A stretch of 64,000 nt of DNA from Macrophomina tecta (GCA_024180945.1 JAKSGN010000037.1:1989501-2053500); one strand, 5' to 3'; counted from the stretch's first letter, positions 23,086 to 36,509 are shown. A program made the numbers and translations. The notes: a model not told the origin generated them from the sequence alone.

Positions 23086-23379
23086 CAGTGGCATCGATAT
23101 AGCTCAAGCATAGCGTGCAGAATATCTGAAAATGCACTTTGATTCCAAACCGTTTCTGCGAATTCTGAAGACGCTGCTTGTTGGACCAGGCTGGCCAACA
23201 AACAAACAAACAAACAGATATTTGGTAAATCTTGGTGTCGAACTTTCGGTGACGCCCCTTAGCTTCGTATCAAGTGAGGTCTGAATAACGTATTCCACAA
23301 GCGAGTGCATCACCTCCCTACCAAAACGCGTCTCCTCTCTTTAAGACGCGATACCTCAACCAACTCATTATCCATTATT
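23086..23379. other. Short spacer with an AAAC microsatellite
   Basis: A run of four to five CAAA units lies at about 23197-23216. Nothing else was recognised before the pogo remnant. Confidence 0.5.
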
Positions 23380-24436
23380 AAATAATGAAAGCGTAGTTAT
23401 TCTAGCTCTTTCAGCGCTCTAGAAAAACTAAATTCCGACCACCCGAGGCGCTGCAAAGGAGTACGCCGTCCACTACTCGACCGTGAATCGACGCGCTAAA
23501 GGAATTCCTTCCCGACGCGATTGCGCACCTAACTCTCGAAAGCTTACGCCTACCGAAGAATCCGTTATCGTCGAACGTATTCTCGACCTAGATTCGCGAG
23601 GATTTTCGCCCCGACTCGAAGCCGTTAGAGATATAGCGAATAAGCTCCTCGCTAACCGCGCTAGAGGCTAGGTTGGCAAGAACCAGCCTACTAACTTTAT
23701 AAGGCGGACTACTAAGCTTAGAACACGTCTAAATCGCAAGTACGGTGACTAGAGGGCTAAATATAAAGATCTAGAGCCTATTACGGGCTGGTTTAACCTT
23801 ATACGGAATATAATCGTAAAGTACGGGATCGTAAACGACGATATCTTTAACTTTAATAAAGCGGGCTTTCTTATAGGCCTTATTATAGCCGTAATAGTTT
23901 TTATAGCCGCCAAACGACGTACTCGGCTAAGAATAAGGTAGCTAGGCAGTCGCGAGTAGGTTTTAGTAATCTAGGGAGTTAATGTAAAAGGGTAGGCGAT
24001 CCTACCGTTCGTAATATTTAAGGGACAATACCACCTTTTAGCTTAGTATAGCGACGATATACTAGGCGATTAGGTTATCGCAACGAACGATAACGGTTAG
24101 ATAATAAATAAGCTTACGTTCTAGTAGCTATAGCACTTCGAAAAGTATAAAAAAAATTATATAACTAGAGTATATCGTCTTTTAATTCTTAATAGCCACG
24201 AGAGCTATTATTTAGCTAATTTAAGTTATTTTACTAGGAATATAAGATTATTATACTCTATATATCTATATATTTATCCTACCTTCTCTAGCTACTTAAT
24301 GTTAGTTATTTTGCGGCCCTTAAGAAGATGTATAGAAAGCGAATTAAGAACCTAATATAAAACTATACTAACTATATTATAAAGCTTAAGTTTTTACTAG
24401 TATTTAAAGCGGTATTCGAAGCTACCTTTATACTAT

Positions 24437-25231
24437 TATTACGAACCCCCGGGGACAAGGGCTTTATAACCCCACGGGCTGGGAGCCCGCACGGGAAAAA
24501 GCACCGCAGGGGCTAGAAACCCTTACAGGTAGTAGAGCCGCACGACTAAGGCGCCCGCACGGGAAAACCAGCCTTAAGGAAAGACGGCGCGTACGGGCCT
24601 AGGCTAGGTAATAATAGAAGCCCACACGGGAACAACGCCCACGCGGCGTAGCGACACACTAAGGGCAGAATCCCGCAGGAAAAAAATTAGTCACGGAAGT
24701 ACGCTTAGCTAAACCGGGTAGTAAGTATAGGAGTATACACCCTTACTAAGGGTAGAAGATAAAACCCGGGAAACTAACTTTCGAGTACGAAGAACGAATA
24801 AGAGAAAGGCGGATATATCGTCCGTTTATTAAGAAAGAAGTCGAATTTCGAAAAACGGGTATTAGCGCCTAAGTTACGTAGGACCTACTAGGCCTACTCG
24901 AGGATTAGAAGCCTTAGCACTAATCTAACTCTTAGATTAATTTAATACTATAACTAATCTAATAGTCGTTCTAATTTCTAGATTACTATAGCTTTTCTAT
25001 AGTATATAGATATACTTCTTAGATAGTACTTTAACCTTTATAGTTAACTTAAGATTCTAATATAGACTTATTAGAGATAATAAGCCTAACGCGCACCGCG
25101 CCTAATCTTATTACGTAATTACTATCTATTATTCTAATTCTTTACCCTTCTTCTATTGTTTAAGGTAAACCTTACCGCTACCTAACTCTGCTAGGCGACT
25201 CCGAAGCCTAGTAGAAGAGGCCGCCGTTATA
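24437..25231 (+). repeat. 5' LTR of gypsy-B
   Basis: It starts TATTACGAACCCCCGGGG and ends CCGCCGTTATA. It is followed by TTTTAACTACTATTC, the RIPed counterpart of the gypsy-A primer-binding region. It contains AACCTTTATAGTTAACTT near 25031-25048, the RIPed counterpart of the gypsy-A self-complementary motif. Confidence 0.9.
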
Positions 25232-25289
25232 TTTTAACTACTATTCTTATAAGAGAAGGTAGTTCTGAGGAGAGAAATACTTAATAATA

Positions 25290-27290
25290 AGATAATATTA
25301 CCCGATACCTAACGCTAACCAAGCAACATAATAAACGACGTAGATATAAATAATAACGGTTCCCTATAGCTAACTATAGCCGACCTCTTTTAGGTTATCT
25401 AAGATATATAAGGCCAGATCAGTAAACTTCGCGGACAACTCTAGAAGTAAACTAACGAGAATACCTAGCTCTACTAATAGATAGGCGAACTTCGTAACTA
25501 AGCCCTTCTAGCGGCCTATACTCCGGCGCTAGTATATGCTCCGGTACCTACGGCGACTTAACCCCTTAATAGAAGCACGAAAATGGCTAAACTAGATCTA
25601 TTCTACGGTAATTAAAAGAAGCTCTAAATCTTTCTTTTATAACTTAACCTATACTTCTTCTTTAACTCTAGAGACTTTCCTATAGACGATAAAAAGGTAA
25701 TATTCGCTACTACCTATCTTTACGATATTACGGTATAGTGGTTCGAGCCCTACCTTAGAGACCGAATAGAGAAAGAACTAGAAACACGTAAGAAAGATAC
25801 TAAGAAGGTCTTTAGTAGCTATAAATACTTCGTAACTTAGATTAAGTAGAGCTTCGGAGACCTTGATAAAGTTAATAAGGCCCGACGAGCCGTTATAAAT
25901 ATCTACTAGAAGACCTTAGTAGTAGACTATACTATAGAGTTCTAAAAGGCCGCCGCGTATTTAGATAATTAGTTCGACCGCGCCCTTATAGACTACTACT
26001 ACCGAGGACTTAAGGAGAGGGTTAAAGACTAACTTATAATATAAGACGACCCTAAGACCCTAGACGAGCTTATTAAGCTAGCTATTAAATACGATAACCG
26101 CCTCTTCGAGCGCTAATTAGAAAAATATAAGGGGAACTACGGGGTTAATACTTCGCGCCCCTTACGGCCACGCCATACGTAAGAAGAAGGCGACGCTATA
26201 GAGCTAGACGCTACTTAACGAAGCGATAAAGATAATAAGCACGAGAGACGACCCTAATACCGGTAAATAAAGTAAGAAACGAAACGCTTTAATAAAGAAC
26301 TCTATATCTACTACGAAAATAAGTAGAACTCCCAATACCGCTGTCTATAGCGAAATAAAACTAGTAAAACTACCGCCGTCGCTACTTAAGAAGAAGAGGA
26401 ACCCCGCTCCGCGTCTACTCTAAGTAAAGAAGTTAACCACGCGGCTATAAGCTAGACTACCTATTACGATAACGACTATATAACCTATTAAAGCGATAAA
26501 TAAGCTACCGGATAGTACTCCTTCGAGCCGCGGTAGCTAAACCTAGCTACATGTAACGAGGAAGTACTAGAAATCGACGATCTAATCGATGACTTTTCCT
26601 ACGACGATGAGCTAGTCGACAGCGATATAGGTAAACTCTACGATAGTATACCTAAATCTAGTAAAGTAGGAAATATAGAGTAATAGTAAGATTAAGCTAT
26701 ACTCGACCAAATTATAAAATACCTAAATAGATACGGAGATATAAGGCGTATCGAACCTAGCCTTATTCTAATAATTAACTAGACCCCTAAATTAAGAATA
26801 GACCTACTACCTTAGTAATACTAGGTAAGGAGCGGAAAGCTTAGCTTCTAATTTTACAAAAACGGTATATAGTACCCCTAGAAGAAATTACCCCTCGCCT
26901 CGGCCGATAAAGTAGTGACCTAGCTCGAGAGTAAGGCCTAGGGAGTATAGTAATAATAAGACCTCATATACTTACGAAGTATAGCGCTAACCCTCGGTAT
27001 ATACGGAATAGTAATAAGGGTACGGGATACCCTACGATAGGTCCTAAGGAAGAAATATGCCATGCCTATCTTTAAGTACTAGGTCTATAACGACCGGATC
27101 TACTAGCGGCGCCGTATTAGGCGTGGATACTAAATATAGTAGAAGAAATTACCGATTCTAGCCGAGGACTAGGACTTCTACTTCTATGAGGAAATAGTAA
27201 GCCGATACTTATTAAAAAACTAAATGGTTCCCCTAGTTAGAAACCCTAGGAGTAGCCGTTAGATAGGTTCCTTAACTAGGTTTTACGCTT
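25290..27290 (+). pseudogene. gag: RIPed gag of gypsy-B
   Basis: A retrotransposon gag domain is readable near 25600-26110 (for example WFEPYLRDRIEKELETRKK). A TGT/TAT pattern at about 26300-26350 marks a mutated zinc knuckle. Stops derive from CAG/CAA/TGG. The end is approximate. Confidence 0.7.
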
Positions 27291-27299
27291 ATCGAACGA

Positions 27300-30200
27300 T
27301 ATACGTGCCTTAGAAAAAGTTCTTAGGATACTAGTAACTATCGGCGGACGAACCGCGATAGCTATACTCGATAGCGGAGTAGAGGGTAATTTTATTAGCT
27401 ATATCTTTACTACCTAAAATAATATTCGACTTACGAGGAAAGACTATCCCTACTTATTAAAAATAGTAGACGGGTTAGCCGCCTTATACGATAAAAAATA
27501 GATTTAGGTTAAGATAAAACCTGCAAAGCTTACTATTAAGAGATATATAGAGAAGATTACGCTCGACGTAATCTCTATACTAGGATACGATATTATTCTA
27601 AGAATCCTGTAGTTTAAAACTCACGAACCGTATATTTAATAGAAGAAAAGAATAGTTACCTTTCTAAATAAGAAATATACTAGATACCTAGTAATCGCTA
27701 GAAGAATACTAACGGTTAAGAAAAACCCTATAGATATCTAGAAAATCTTAATAAACGCATTAAATCGCATAAGAAACTAAGAAGAAGAGGTATATATAAT
27801 CTTCGTTAAAATAAGCCTAGAATACGAGTAGAAAATCCTAGCTTATATAATACGAGACTTCCGCTAGGAGGATAATAACGTTCTAAAGCTAGTTAAAGAA
27901 GACTACCCCTAGAGAATTCGAAAAAAATACGACCTATCCGCTTACGAATAGATAGATATCATTAAATAGAATATTTCGGTAGCTAAGGTTAATGTAAACC
28001 TTAACGAAATTATAAGGCCCACTACTAATAAAGTAGTACCACTACCGGAAATATAGAACGTACTAGAAAATTTCTAGAAATTCGTAGATCTCTACGAAAA
28101 ATAAGGGAAAGGATCGTTACTAAAATACTAACCTTAGAACTATAAGATATCTCTTATTTCGGGGACGTATCTCGTATTTAAACCTATCTACTCGCTCTCT
28201 CGAACCGAGCTAGAGGCTTTAAGGAAATACCTTAAGAAGAATATAAAACGTAAATATATCTAGCCCTTATTCTTACTAGCCGGCTATCTTATCCTATTCG
28301 TCCTAAAGAAAAATAGCGAACTACGCCTATATATAGACTATCGGCAACTAAATAATATAATGGTAAAAAACTATTACCCTCTTTCTAGAATCGACGAACT
28401 CTAGAATAAGTTCTAGAACGCGAAATACTTTATAAAGCTTAATCTTCGCGAAGGCTACTACCTCGTCTAAATAAAAGAAGGAGAAGAATAGAAAACCACG
28501 TTCTAAATACGACTTAAATATTTTAAATATACGGTTATACCGTTCGGACTAACGAACGCCCCGGTAACCTTCTAGAGCCTCGTTAATAATACGCTATGAC
28601 CCTACCTAGACGTATTCTATACTACGTACTTAGACGATATTATTATCTACTTAGAGACCTTAGAAGAATATAAGAACTATATACGAAAGGTTCTAAAGAT
28701 ACTAAGAGAAAGAGATCTACGAATCGCGCTAGATAAGTATAAATAGATTATATAGCGTACTAAATTCTTAGGGTTTATTCTTACCCCTAGACACGTCAGC
28801 ATGGACGTAAAGAAACTAGACGTAATTAGAGACTAGCCTACGCTAAAAAACTATTAGAGAAGTATAATTCTTTCTTAGATTTACTAACTTCTACTAAAAG
28901 TTTATTCTAAACTACGCGAAGGTATCTACACCTCTTATAGACCTAATAAAGAAGAAACACGGGTTCGTATAGAAAGAAAGGTAATAAATAGTCTTTAACT
29001 TACTAAAGCGTATATTTATAGAAGCCCCGGTCTTAGGTATCTATAACCCTAATCTATTTATTACGGTCGAAACCGATGCCTTCGACTACGCTATAGGAGT
29101 AGTCCTTAGCTAGCTAAACGAGTAGGGTAGACTATATCTTATCGCCTTCTATTCGAGAAAAATAACAGGCCTAGAGAAGAACTACGACGTCTATAATAAG
29201 AAGCTTCTAGCTATTGTTATAGCCTTTAAAGAATAGAGATACTACCTCGAAGAGGCTAAATACTAAATAATAGTATACTACGACTATAAGAACCTATCGC
29301 ACTTTACTACTACTAAGAAACTAAACTGACGACAGGTTAGATAGGTAAAAAAACTAGTATTATATAATATAAAGATTACCTATAGAAAGAAATCCGAGAA
29401 CGCTCGCGTAGATGCGCTAAGTAGATAAGCTAACTATATTAAGAAAAAGCTAGGTCTATAACCTATAATACTTAATACATAGAAAGATGGGTCTTTTATA
29501 CCCGCTAGCCGTAGCCGCTAGATTACCACTATTTATAGCATTAAATAAATATAGCTTAAAAAAGGACTAGACGACTCGCTTACCCTAGTTAGACTATTCA
29601 CCCTAGCGATACGCCTCGAAGGCAACGAATAGGAACGTAAGATCTAAGAGGCCTATATAGATAACGTAACGGCTTAAGAAATCAGAGAACTTAAAGATAA
29701 CCCCCGAGTAACTAAAAACGTAGATAGTATAATTCTATTTCTAGAATTAGTCTACGTTCCGGTTAAACTACGGAAAAAACTCGTAAAAGATATATATAAG
29801 GCCCTAGCGCACGGTTATTAAGAAATAGATAAGATAATAAAGCGAGTTACGAGAAGCTACTACTTTCTAGGGCTTAGAAGAACTGTCTAAAAAATAGTCT
29901 TATAATACGACCTCTGTATTAAAAGTAAGGCCGCGAGATATATACCCTACGGGTCGCTTTAGCTACTACTAATACTAAAGCGCTCTTAGTAATCTATCTC
30001 GCTAGGCTTTATTACGGACCTATCTAAGTTAAGAAAACTACTTACTAAGGTTAAATATAACTCGACCCTAGTTATCGTTAATAGAATAATAAAGTACGTA
30101 TACTACCTACTATACCTTAAATCGGTAAATGCGGAAGAACTTGCCTATATATTTCTAAGAATAATTTTCGGTAACTACGGGTTACTAGAGAAGCTCGTAT

Positions 30201-31080
30201 TAGATAGAAATCGACTATTTATATTCCGATTTTAGTAAAGCCTTACTTAGTAGCTTAGAGCTAAGTATAACCTCTTAACTACGGCACACCCTTAAATAGA
30301 CGGATAAATAGAGCGGACGAACTAGATACTAGAATAATACTTATACTACTACCTTAACTACGCGTAAGATAATTAGGTGGAGCTACTACTACTCGTATAG
30401 TTCGCGTATAATAGCTTTAAGGTGTCCGCTATATAAGAATCCCCGTTCTATGCTAACTACGGGTACGAGCTAATAGCCTATAGATATCTAATACTAAGCG
30501 AGTTATTAGCCTAAAAAGAAATCCTTAAAGCAGACTAGCTAAAGGTACTCTACGTATAACTATACCTAGACCTCGAATTCGTAGCCCTATAAATAGGTAA
30601 ATACTATAATAGATAGCACTAGAAGGCACTAAAGCTTAAGAGAAAGAATAAAGTTTACCTCTTTAGTAAAAATTTTAAACAAAAAAAGAACGACCGACTA
30701 AGTAAAAAATTAGACTTTAAAAAAGTCGGTCCCTTTAAAATCGAAGAATAAATTGGGAAGGTTAATTTCCGCCTTAGATTACTAGATACTATATAGATAT
30801 ACCTAGTATTTTACGTCGCTTTACTCAAACCGGTACCTTAAGACGCTACGCTATTACGCTAAATAAAAGAAATTATATCGGAAAATCTAGACGCTAACGA
30901 AAATAAAGACTAGAATGTAGAATAAGTCCTAGATAGCAGCTATATTAATAGTTAGTTTAGATATCTCCTTAAATAGAAGGGAAACTAGGATAATATCTAG
31001 AAACTACTAGAACTCTACGATTATTAAGAACTTATTAATAAGTTCTATCGCCGAAACCTAAATCGACTAATACCGCCGAC
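27300..31080 (+). pseudogene. pol: RIPed pol of gypsy-B
   Basis: The protease motif ILDSGVEGNFI is near 27366. The reverse transcriptase near 28250-28780 contains [18 protein letters not shown] and TYLDDIIIY. RNase H is near 29040-29440 and integrase near 29750-30480 (LTTAHP and FAYNS). A chromodomain relic near 30930-31060 is the last domain. The order is that of a chromovirus. Stops are TAG/TAA derived from CAG, CAA or TGG. Confidence 0.8.
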
Positions 31081-31149
31081 TCGTTATATACGAAGAATCT
31101 AAAATTAAAATTAGAAAACGGAGACTACCGTGCCTAATTTACTAGCTCG

Positions 31150-31812
31150 GGATTCTTGGGCGGCGCAGCACTAGAGCCAACGCTAGAAGAACTAATAGAC
31201 TAGAACGAACCCGTAACGATATTAGCTAAGGTATTACTACGTAAACGCTTTACTTGTCGATTCTCCTCGGCATTTTTAGGGTTAATAGAATTTCTAGCCT
31301 CGCGAGCCACCTCTAAACGATCTAGCTCTTTAAGGTTCTTAATAGACTACGCCTTCTTATTTAGTATTAAGCTACTATAGTATTATAGTAAGACCTTCTA
31401 TTTCCGAGAACGTTCTAGATGAGATAAAGCGGCGCGTAACTCGAACGTTAGCTTAGAAATAGTATTTAAGGCCTCTACCTTATCCGCAGTAACCTTTATA
31501 ATAGCACGCTCTAGACGAACGACTAGAAGGGAAAAGTTAAAATAAGTTAAATAGAAATAAGGGGAACTTATAGTTACCCTTCTTCGTACTACTAGTATCG
31601 TAATAGGTATTACTACGACGAGTATACTCGCCGTAACGCGAATACCCTAAAGTAATATAATATACTACCGCCTTACCCTTCTCTTCTAATAAAAGACAAC
31701 GAGCATAAGAAATCGGTATATCTAGGCCTAGGAGGTTATATAAAGAATTAATCTTTGTGCTAAGATACTTACGCTTAGCTTACTATACGTCGCGCTTACG
31801 CTTAGAAGGTAT
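31150..31812 (-). pseudogene. RIPed antisense zinc-cluster gene of gypsy-B
   Basis: The start codon relic is ATA at 31812-31810, followed by codons reading PSKRKRDV, close to the MPPKR start in gypsy-A. Reading TAT/TAC as Cys gives C-x2-C, then C-G-E-C-x7-C-D near 31660-31600. This is the same C-G-x-C-x7-C-D block as in gypsy-A. Further on (31520-31300) the frame reads ERAIIKVTADKVEALNTISK and LKELDRLEVAREAR, a coiled coil. Both elements thus have the same order: basic N-terminus, cysteine cluster, coiled coil. The spacing between the second and third cysteines differs (about 11 against 6). Confidence 0.7.
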
Positions 31813-31884
31813 TGTAGGAAACACTTATAATAAAGAGAAATAAAGAGATAAAGAATACCTAAAAAGATATAGATAAATAAATAA

Positions 31885-31901
31885 ATCTTCGGGCCGAAGA
31901 T
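31885..31901. promoter_or_regulatory. Perfect 17-nt palindrome, gypsy-B
   Basis: ATCTTCGGGCCGAAGAT is identical to the gypsy-A sequence at 50476-50492. It lies 73 bp upstream of the antisense start relic and 18 bp before the LTR, followed by a polypurine tract (31905-31916). It is intact although the surroundings are RIPed; it contains no CA or TG for RIP to act on. Confidence 0.75.
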
Positions 31902-31919
31902 CCTTAAAGGGGGGGATAG

Positions 31920-32714
31920 TATTACGAACCCCCGGGGATAAGGGCTTTATAACCCCACGGGCTAGAAGTCCGCACGGGAAAAAGTACCGTAGGGGCTAGA
32001 AACCCTTACGGGTAGTAGAGCTATACGACTAAGGCGCCCGTATAGGAAAACTAGCCTTAAGAAAAGACGGCGCGTACGGGCCTAGGCTAGGTAATAATAG
32101 AAGTCTACACGGGAACGACGCCTACGCGGCGTAGCGATATACCAAGGGTAGAATCCCGTAGGGGAAGAATTAGTTATAGAAGTATACTTAGCTAAACCGG
32201 GTAGTAAGTATAGAAATATACACTCTTACTAAGAGTAGAAGATAGAACCCGGGAAACCAACTTTTAAGCACGAAGAATAAATAAGAGAAAGGCGGATATA
32301 TCATCTGTTTATTAAGAAAGAAGTCGAATTTCGGAAAACGGGTATTAGCGCCTAAGTTACGTAGGACCTACTAGGCCTACTCGAGGATTAGAAGCCTTAG
32401 CACTAATCTAACTCTTAGATTAATCTAATACTACGACTAATCTAATAGTCGTTCTAATCCCTAGATTACTATAGCTTTTCTATAGTATATAGATATACTT
32501 CTTAGATAGTACTTTAACCTTTATAGTTAACTTAAGATTCCAATATAGACTTATTAGAGGTAATAAGCCTAACGCGTACCGCGCCTAACCTTATTACGTA
32601 ATTACTACCTATTATTCTAATTCTTTACCCTTCTCTTATTCTTTAAGGTAAACCTTACCGCTATCTAACCCTGCTAGGCGACTCTAAAGCCTAGTAGAAG
32701 AGGCCGCCGTTATA
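31920..32714 (+). repeat. 3' LTR of gypsy-B
   Basis: It has the same ends as the 5' LTR and the same length (795 bp), with scattered extra transitions. It is followed by the ACTAT duplication. Confidence 0.9.
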
Positions 32715-32774
32715 ACTATAGAATATTACTAGAGAATTCTAAGGTATAGAATTAGTCCTATATAATCTAGATAC

Positions 32775-33553
32775 TATTATAAACCCTAGAGAATAAGGGC
32801 TTTATAATCCCATAGGTAGAAAGCCCGCACGGGAAAAGACAGCGTAGGGGCTAGAAACTTATAAAAATAGTAGAGCTATACTACTAGTATACCTATACGG
32901 GAAAACTAGCCTTAAGAAAAGATAGTATATACGGGCCTAGGTAAGATAGTAATAGAAGCCCACACGAAAGTAATGCCTACGTAATATAGTAAGACCCTAG
33001 AAATACTAACTAGGTTAAACTTCTATAGAAAAAGAATACCTATAAAAGAGAGATTATAAATCCTAGAAACCGACTTTAGGCTAAGAGAAATAGATAGAAG
33101 AAAGTTAAATAACTTATACGGTCTAAGAAATAATAGTCTAGTGGTATAATACTTTTTTAACTAATATAGAAGTTAGATTCTAGGAAATAGGCTTTAGTAT
33201 CTAAGTTATATAGAATCTATAGGACCTACCTAGATTAACCTAATCTAAGATTAATAATCTAATACTATTAATCTAGCTACGTTAATCTAGCTATATTAAT
33301 CTAGATTACTATAACTTTTCTATAGTATATAGATATACTTCTTAGATAGTACTTTAGTCTTTATAGTTAACTTAAAGTTCTAATATAATACTATTAGAGG
33401 TAATAAGCCTAACGCGTACCACGTACTAATATATTATAGAATTACTACTATTATTTTAATTCTTTATTCTTCTCTTATTCTTTAAGATAAACTCTTTAGC
33501 TATCTAACCCTACTAGGCGATTCTAAAGCCTAGTAGAAGAGGCCGCCGTTATA
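32775..33553 (+). repeat. Solo LTR of gypsy-B family
   Basis: It starts TATTATAAACCC and ends CCGCCGTTATA, 779 bp, more diverged and more RIPed than the two LTRs of the full element. The flanks GATAC (32770-32774) and AATAT (33554-33558) differ only by transitions and could be a mutated target duplication. It lies within the pogo remnant, 60 bp from the full gypsy-B. Confidence 0.8.
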
Positions 33554-33597
33554 AATATTATAATTTTAAAGCTTAATATTTAACTTAAATACTAATA

Positions 33598-34395
33598 TAT
33601 TATAAATAAAGATCGAATAGAGGCGCTTAGATCTTTATAGAATTCTTATTACCTAGCTTAGTTAAGCTTAAGGCTTTGTAAGTCTTAAAAATCTTAGAAA
33701 TAAGCTTAGATAAATTTCTTAGAATTAAAAATAGTTAAATTACTTACTTAAAGAACTAATCTAGTAGAAAATAAAAAGACTTATATATATAGCTAGCTAG
33801 AACTTAAATAGAGATCTATTTAGCTATAAATATAGATCTTAATCTTAATTTAATTAAAAGTAGGGTAGAAATATACTTTTATTAATCTATAGACTTCTAG
33901 ATTATTATATTTATAATAAGAACTAATAATTAAATTCTAAGTCTATATTTTAGCTCTAAGAGACTAATTTAAATATTTTATTTAGTCTTAGATATTTCTT
34001 TAAATAGTCTAGATATATTACTTAATAACTCTTAAATAAATATCTCTAGCACTAGTATTTCTTAGTAAAAGTTACTTAGTAACTATATTAGTTTCTTATC
34101 TAAAAGTCTTATTCTACTACGAGAGGTTAGCCTCTAGGTAGGTATAAAGTACTTAGGGGAATAGGCCTAGCTCGGGCCCTTGGGCCTACCTACTAGACTA
34201 GGTACAGCCTAGTACGGGCCCTATTTTTTAGTTTTTCGAGTTTTTTAACTATAAAGTCTGTGGATTCGGCTTAAACTTAAAAAGACTAGGCTATAGACTT
34301 TTAGTAAAGACTATTTTAAATAGTTTAGCTTATTAGAATTCTTAATTAAGGATCTAGTTCTTTAGTAATCTTAAGGTAGAGTATTACTTATAATA
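33598..34395 (+). repeat. Solo LTR of family C
   Basis: This 798-bp segment starts TATTATAAATAAAG and ends ACTTATAATA, between perfect TAATA duplications (33593-33597 and 34396-34400). It interrupts the pogo gene, which continues on both sides. It is homologous to 35714-36509 and to the right part of 2910-3695. Confidence 0.8.
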
Positions 34396-34850
34396 TAATA
34401 CTACTCTAGACTAAGGCTATAGCTTAGAACTTCTAAAAACTATATAACCTAACTAAATTAGTTAGTTAAACTAAGCTTATTAGAAGTAGAATTATATAAT
34501 ACTAGAATAGCTTACTAATATTAATTAATAATATATTAAGTTAGCTTATAAATAGGGCCTAAATAATAATATATTCTACTATTCTATTATAGGCTAAAGT
34601 CGCGGGCCTTTAAAAGATAAATAAGGCTGTAATAGACTATAAAAAGTATAAGAAAAAAGTAAATATAGTAGTAAAAAATACTTATAATTTAAGAGAACTA
34701 GGACTTAATTAATAATACTAGTAGTAATAGATAGATTTTATAAAAAAATATAATAAGGTAATATATAATTAGATAGACCTATAATAAAGCAATAGTAATA
34801 TAAGTAATATAATAAAATTAGGTATAATTCTTATATATATTAAAAAGATA

Positions 34851-35713
34851 TAGAATATAGTATAGAATAGAATATATATTATAGATAATTAATTTTATAA
34901 TATATTATAGAAGTAATTTATACTTAAAATAGTATAGATTTAATAGAATAATATATTTACTTATAGAATATATTAATATACTATTATATATTATACTTTA
35001 AAGCTATTTACTCTACTAAAATACTATAAGATTAAGATATACTAGTAAAATACTCTATACTATTATAAAATAAATAGTATACTATAAGCTCTTATAATAA
35101 TATTTATATATAATTATATTAACTAGTATATTATATATATACTAGACTATCTACTACGGTCTAAAGTATATAAGATTCTAGCTATACTCTATTATATAGC
35201 TAATATTAAACTGCTTCTATATACTAGTCTTATAGCTAGTATAGATAAGACTAATAATACTCTTACTATAAGCTAAATCTTTATTAATAACTAAGATTTA
35301 GACTACTATTATAATATAAAAAATTATAATAATAGTATTTATATTCTAAATAAAGGGCTTAACTAGTATTTAAACTACTAAAGTATTAAGAGTAAACTAT
35401 AGAGTATACTAAAAAAATTAAGAATATTATTAAGCATCTCTTTATAGAAAATAAAAATATAAATACTTTATATATATATACTTTATATAACTTTTTTTAT
35501 AGTTAAATATATCTTTTAGCTCTTTATAGAATTTTTTTAATTATTAAATTTATTTTTATTCTTATCTCTATCTAATTAGCTATACTCGAGTATTAGTACT
35601 TTTAGAATATTTATATACTATATTTTAGTCTTTTATTAGTCTACTTAACTAGTAGCCTTAAATGCTAGAGTAAAGTATATAAGTATCTAAATAAATATAT
35701 ATATATATAAGTC
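34851..35713. other. RIPed A+T-rich sequence
   Basis: No gene was recognised. Part must be the 3' end of pogo #1, but its terminal inverted repeat could not be identified. Confidence 0.4.
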
Positions 35714-36509
35714 TATTATAAATAAAGATTAGATAGAGATATTTAAATCTTAATAAGATTCTTATTACCTAGCTTAGTTAAGCTTAAGGCTTTATAAGTC
35801 TTAGAAATCTTAAAATAAACTTAGTAGAATCTTAGAATTAAAAAATAATTAAATTACTTACTTAAAGAACTAATCTAGTAGAAAATAAAAGAATTTATAT
35901 ATATAGCTAGCTAAAACTTAGATAAAGACTTATTTAGCTATAAATATAGATCTTAATCTTAACTTATTAAAAGTAGGGTAAATATATACTTTTATTAGTT
36001 TATAGACTTCTATATTATTATATTTATAATAAAGAATTAATAATTAATCTCTAAATATATAGTTTAGCTTTAAGTAGATAGTCTAGAAGTATTATCTATT
36101 CTTAGGTAAATCTTTAGATAGTCTAGACGTATTACTTAATAACTCTTAAATAAATAATACTAGTACTAGTATTTCTTAATAAAGATTACTTAGTAACTAT
36201 ACTAGTTTCTTATCTAAAAGTCTTATTTTATTCTAAGGAGTTAACCTCTAGGTAAATATAAGGTACTTAGAGAAATAGGCTTGGCTCAGGCCCTTAGGCC
36301 TATCTACTAGACTAGATATAGCCTAATATAGGCCCTAATTCTTAGTTTTTCTAGCTTTCTAGCTATAAAGTCTAAGTATTCGGCCTAAATCTAAAAAGGC
36401 TAGGCTATAGACTTTTAGTAAAGACTATTTTAAATAATTAAGCTTATTAGAATTCTTAGTTAGAAATCTTATTTCTTAGTAATCTTAAGATAGAGTATTA
36501 TTTATAATA
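35714..36509 (+). repeat. Family-C LTR joined to gypsy-A copy 3
   Basis: This 796-bp LTR matches 33598-34395. The left flank AAGTC and right flank GTAAC do not match, and the right side enters gypsy-A gag directly. It therefore marks a deletion or recombination junction rather than a simple insertion. Confidence 0.75.

Larger units (their letters stand above)
24437..32714 (+). mobile_element. Gypsy-B: full-length RIPed chromodomain Ty3/gypsy
   Basis: This is an 8278-bp insertion between perfect duplications ACTAT (24432-24436 and 32715-32719), inside the pogo transposase. LTRs are 795 bp each. The internal region holds relics of gag, pol with chromodomain, and an antisense gene. It is a different family from gypsy-A (distinct LTR and gag) but shares the primer-binding region, the palindrome and the polypurine tract. 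It is heavily RIPed on both strands. Confidence 0.92.
23380..34850 (+). pseudogene. Fot1/pogo transposase #1, RIPed and split by three insertions
   Basis: The N-terminal half (23380-24431) reads GAAKEYAVHYSTVNRRAKG (helix-turn-helix), then ILDLDSRGF, FNFNKAGF (mutated NFDETGF), then LNSHES and LNVSYFAALK where catalytic Asp codons became Asn. The gene resumes at 32720-32774 (EFRGIGLV-like), 33554-33597 (LSKLDxxL-like) and 34401-34850. Near 34799-34840, TAT codons spaced like C-x2-C-x4-H-x4-C mark a mutated zinc knuckle. The intervening pieces are a full gypsy-B, a solo gypsy-B LTR and a solo family-C LTR. The assignment is firm because each segment aligns in order with pogo copy #2 at 53834-55686. 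It is inactive. Confidence 0.85.
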
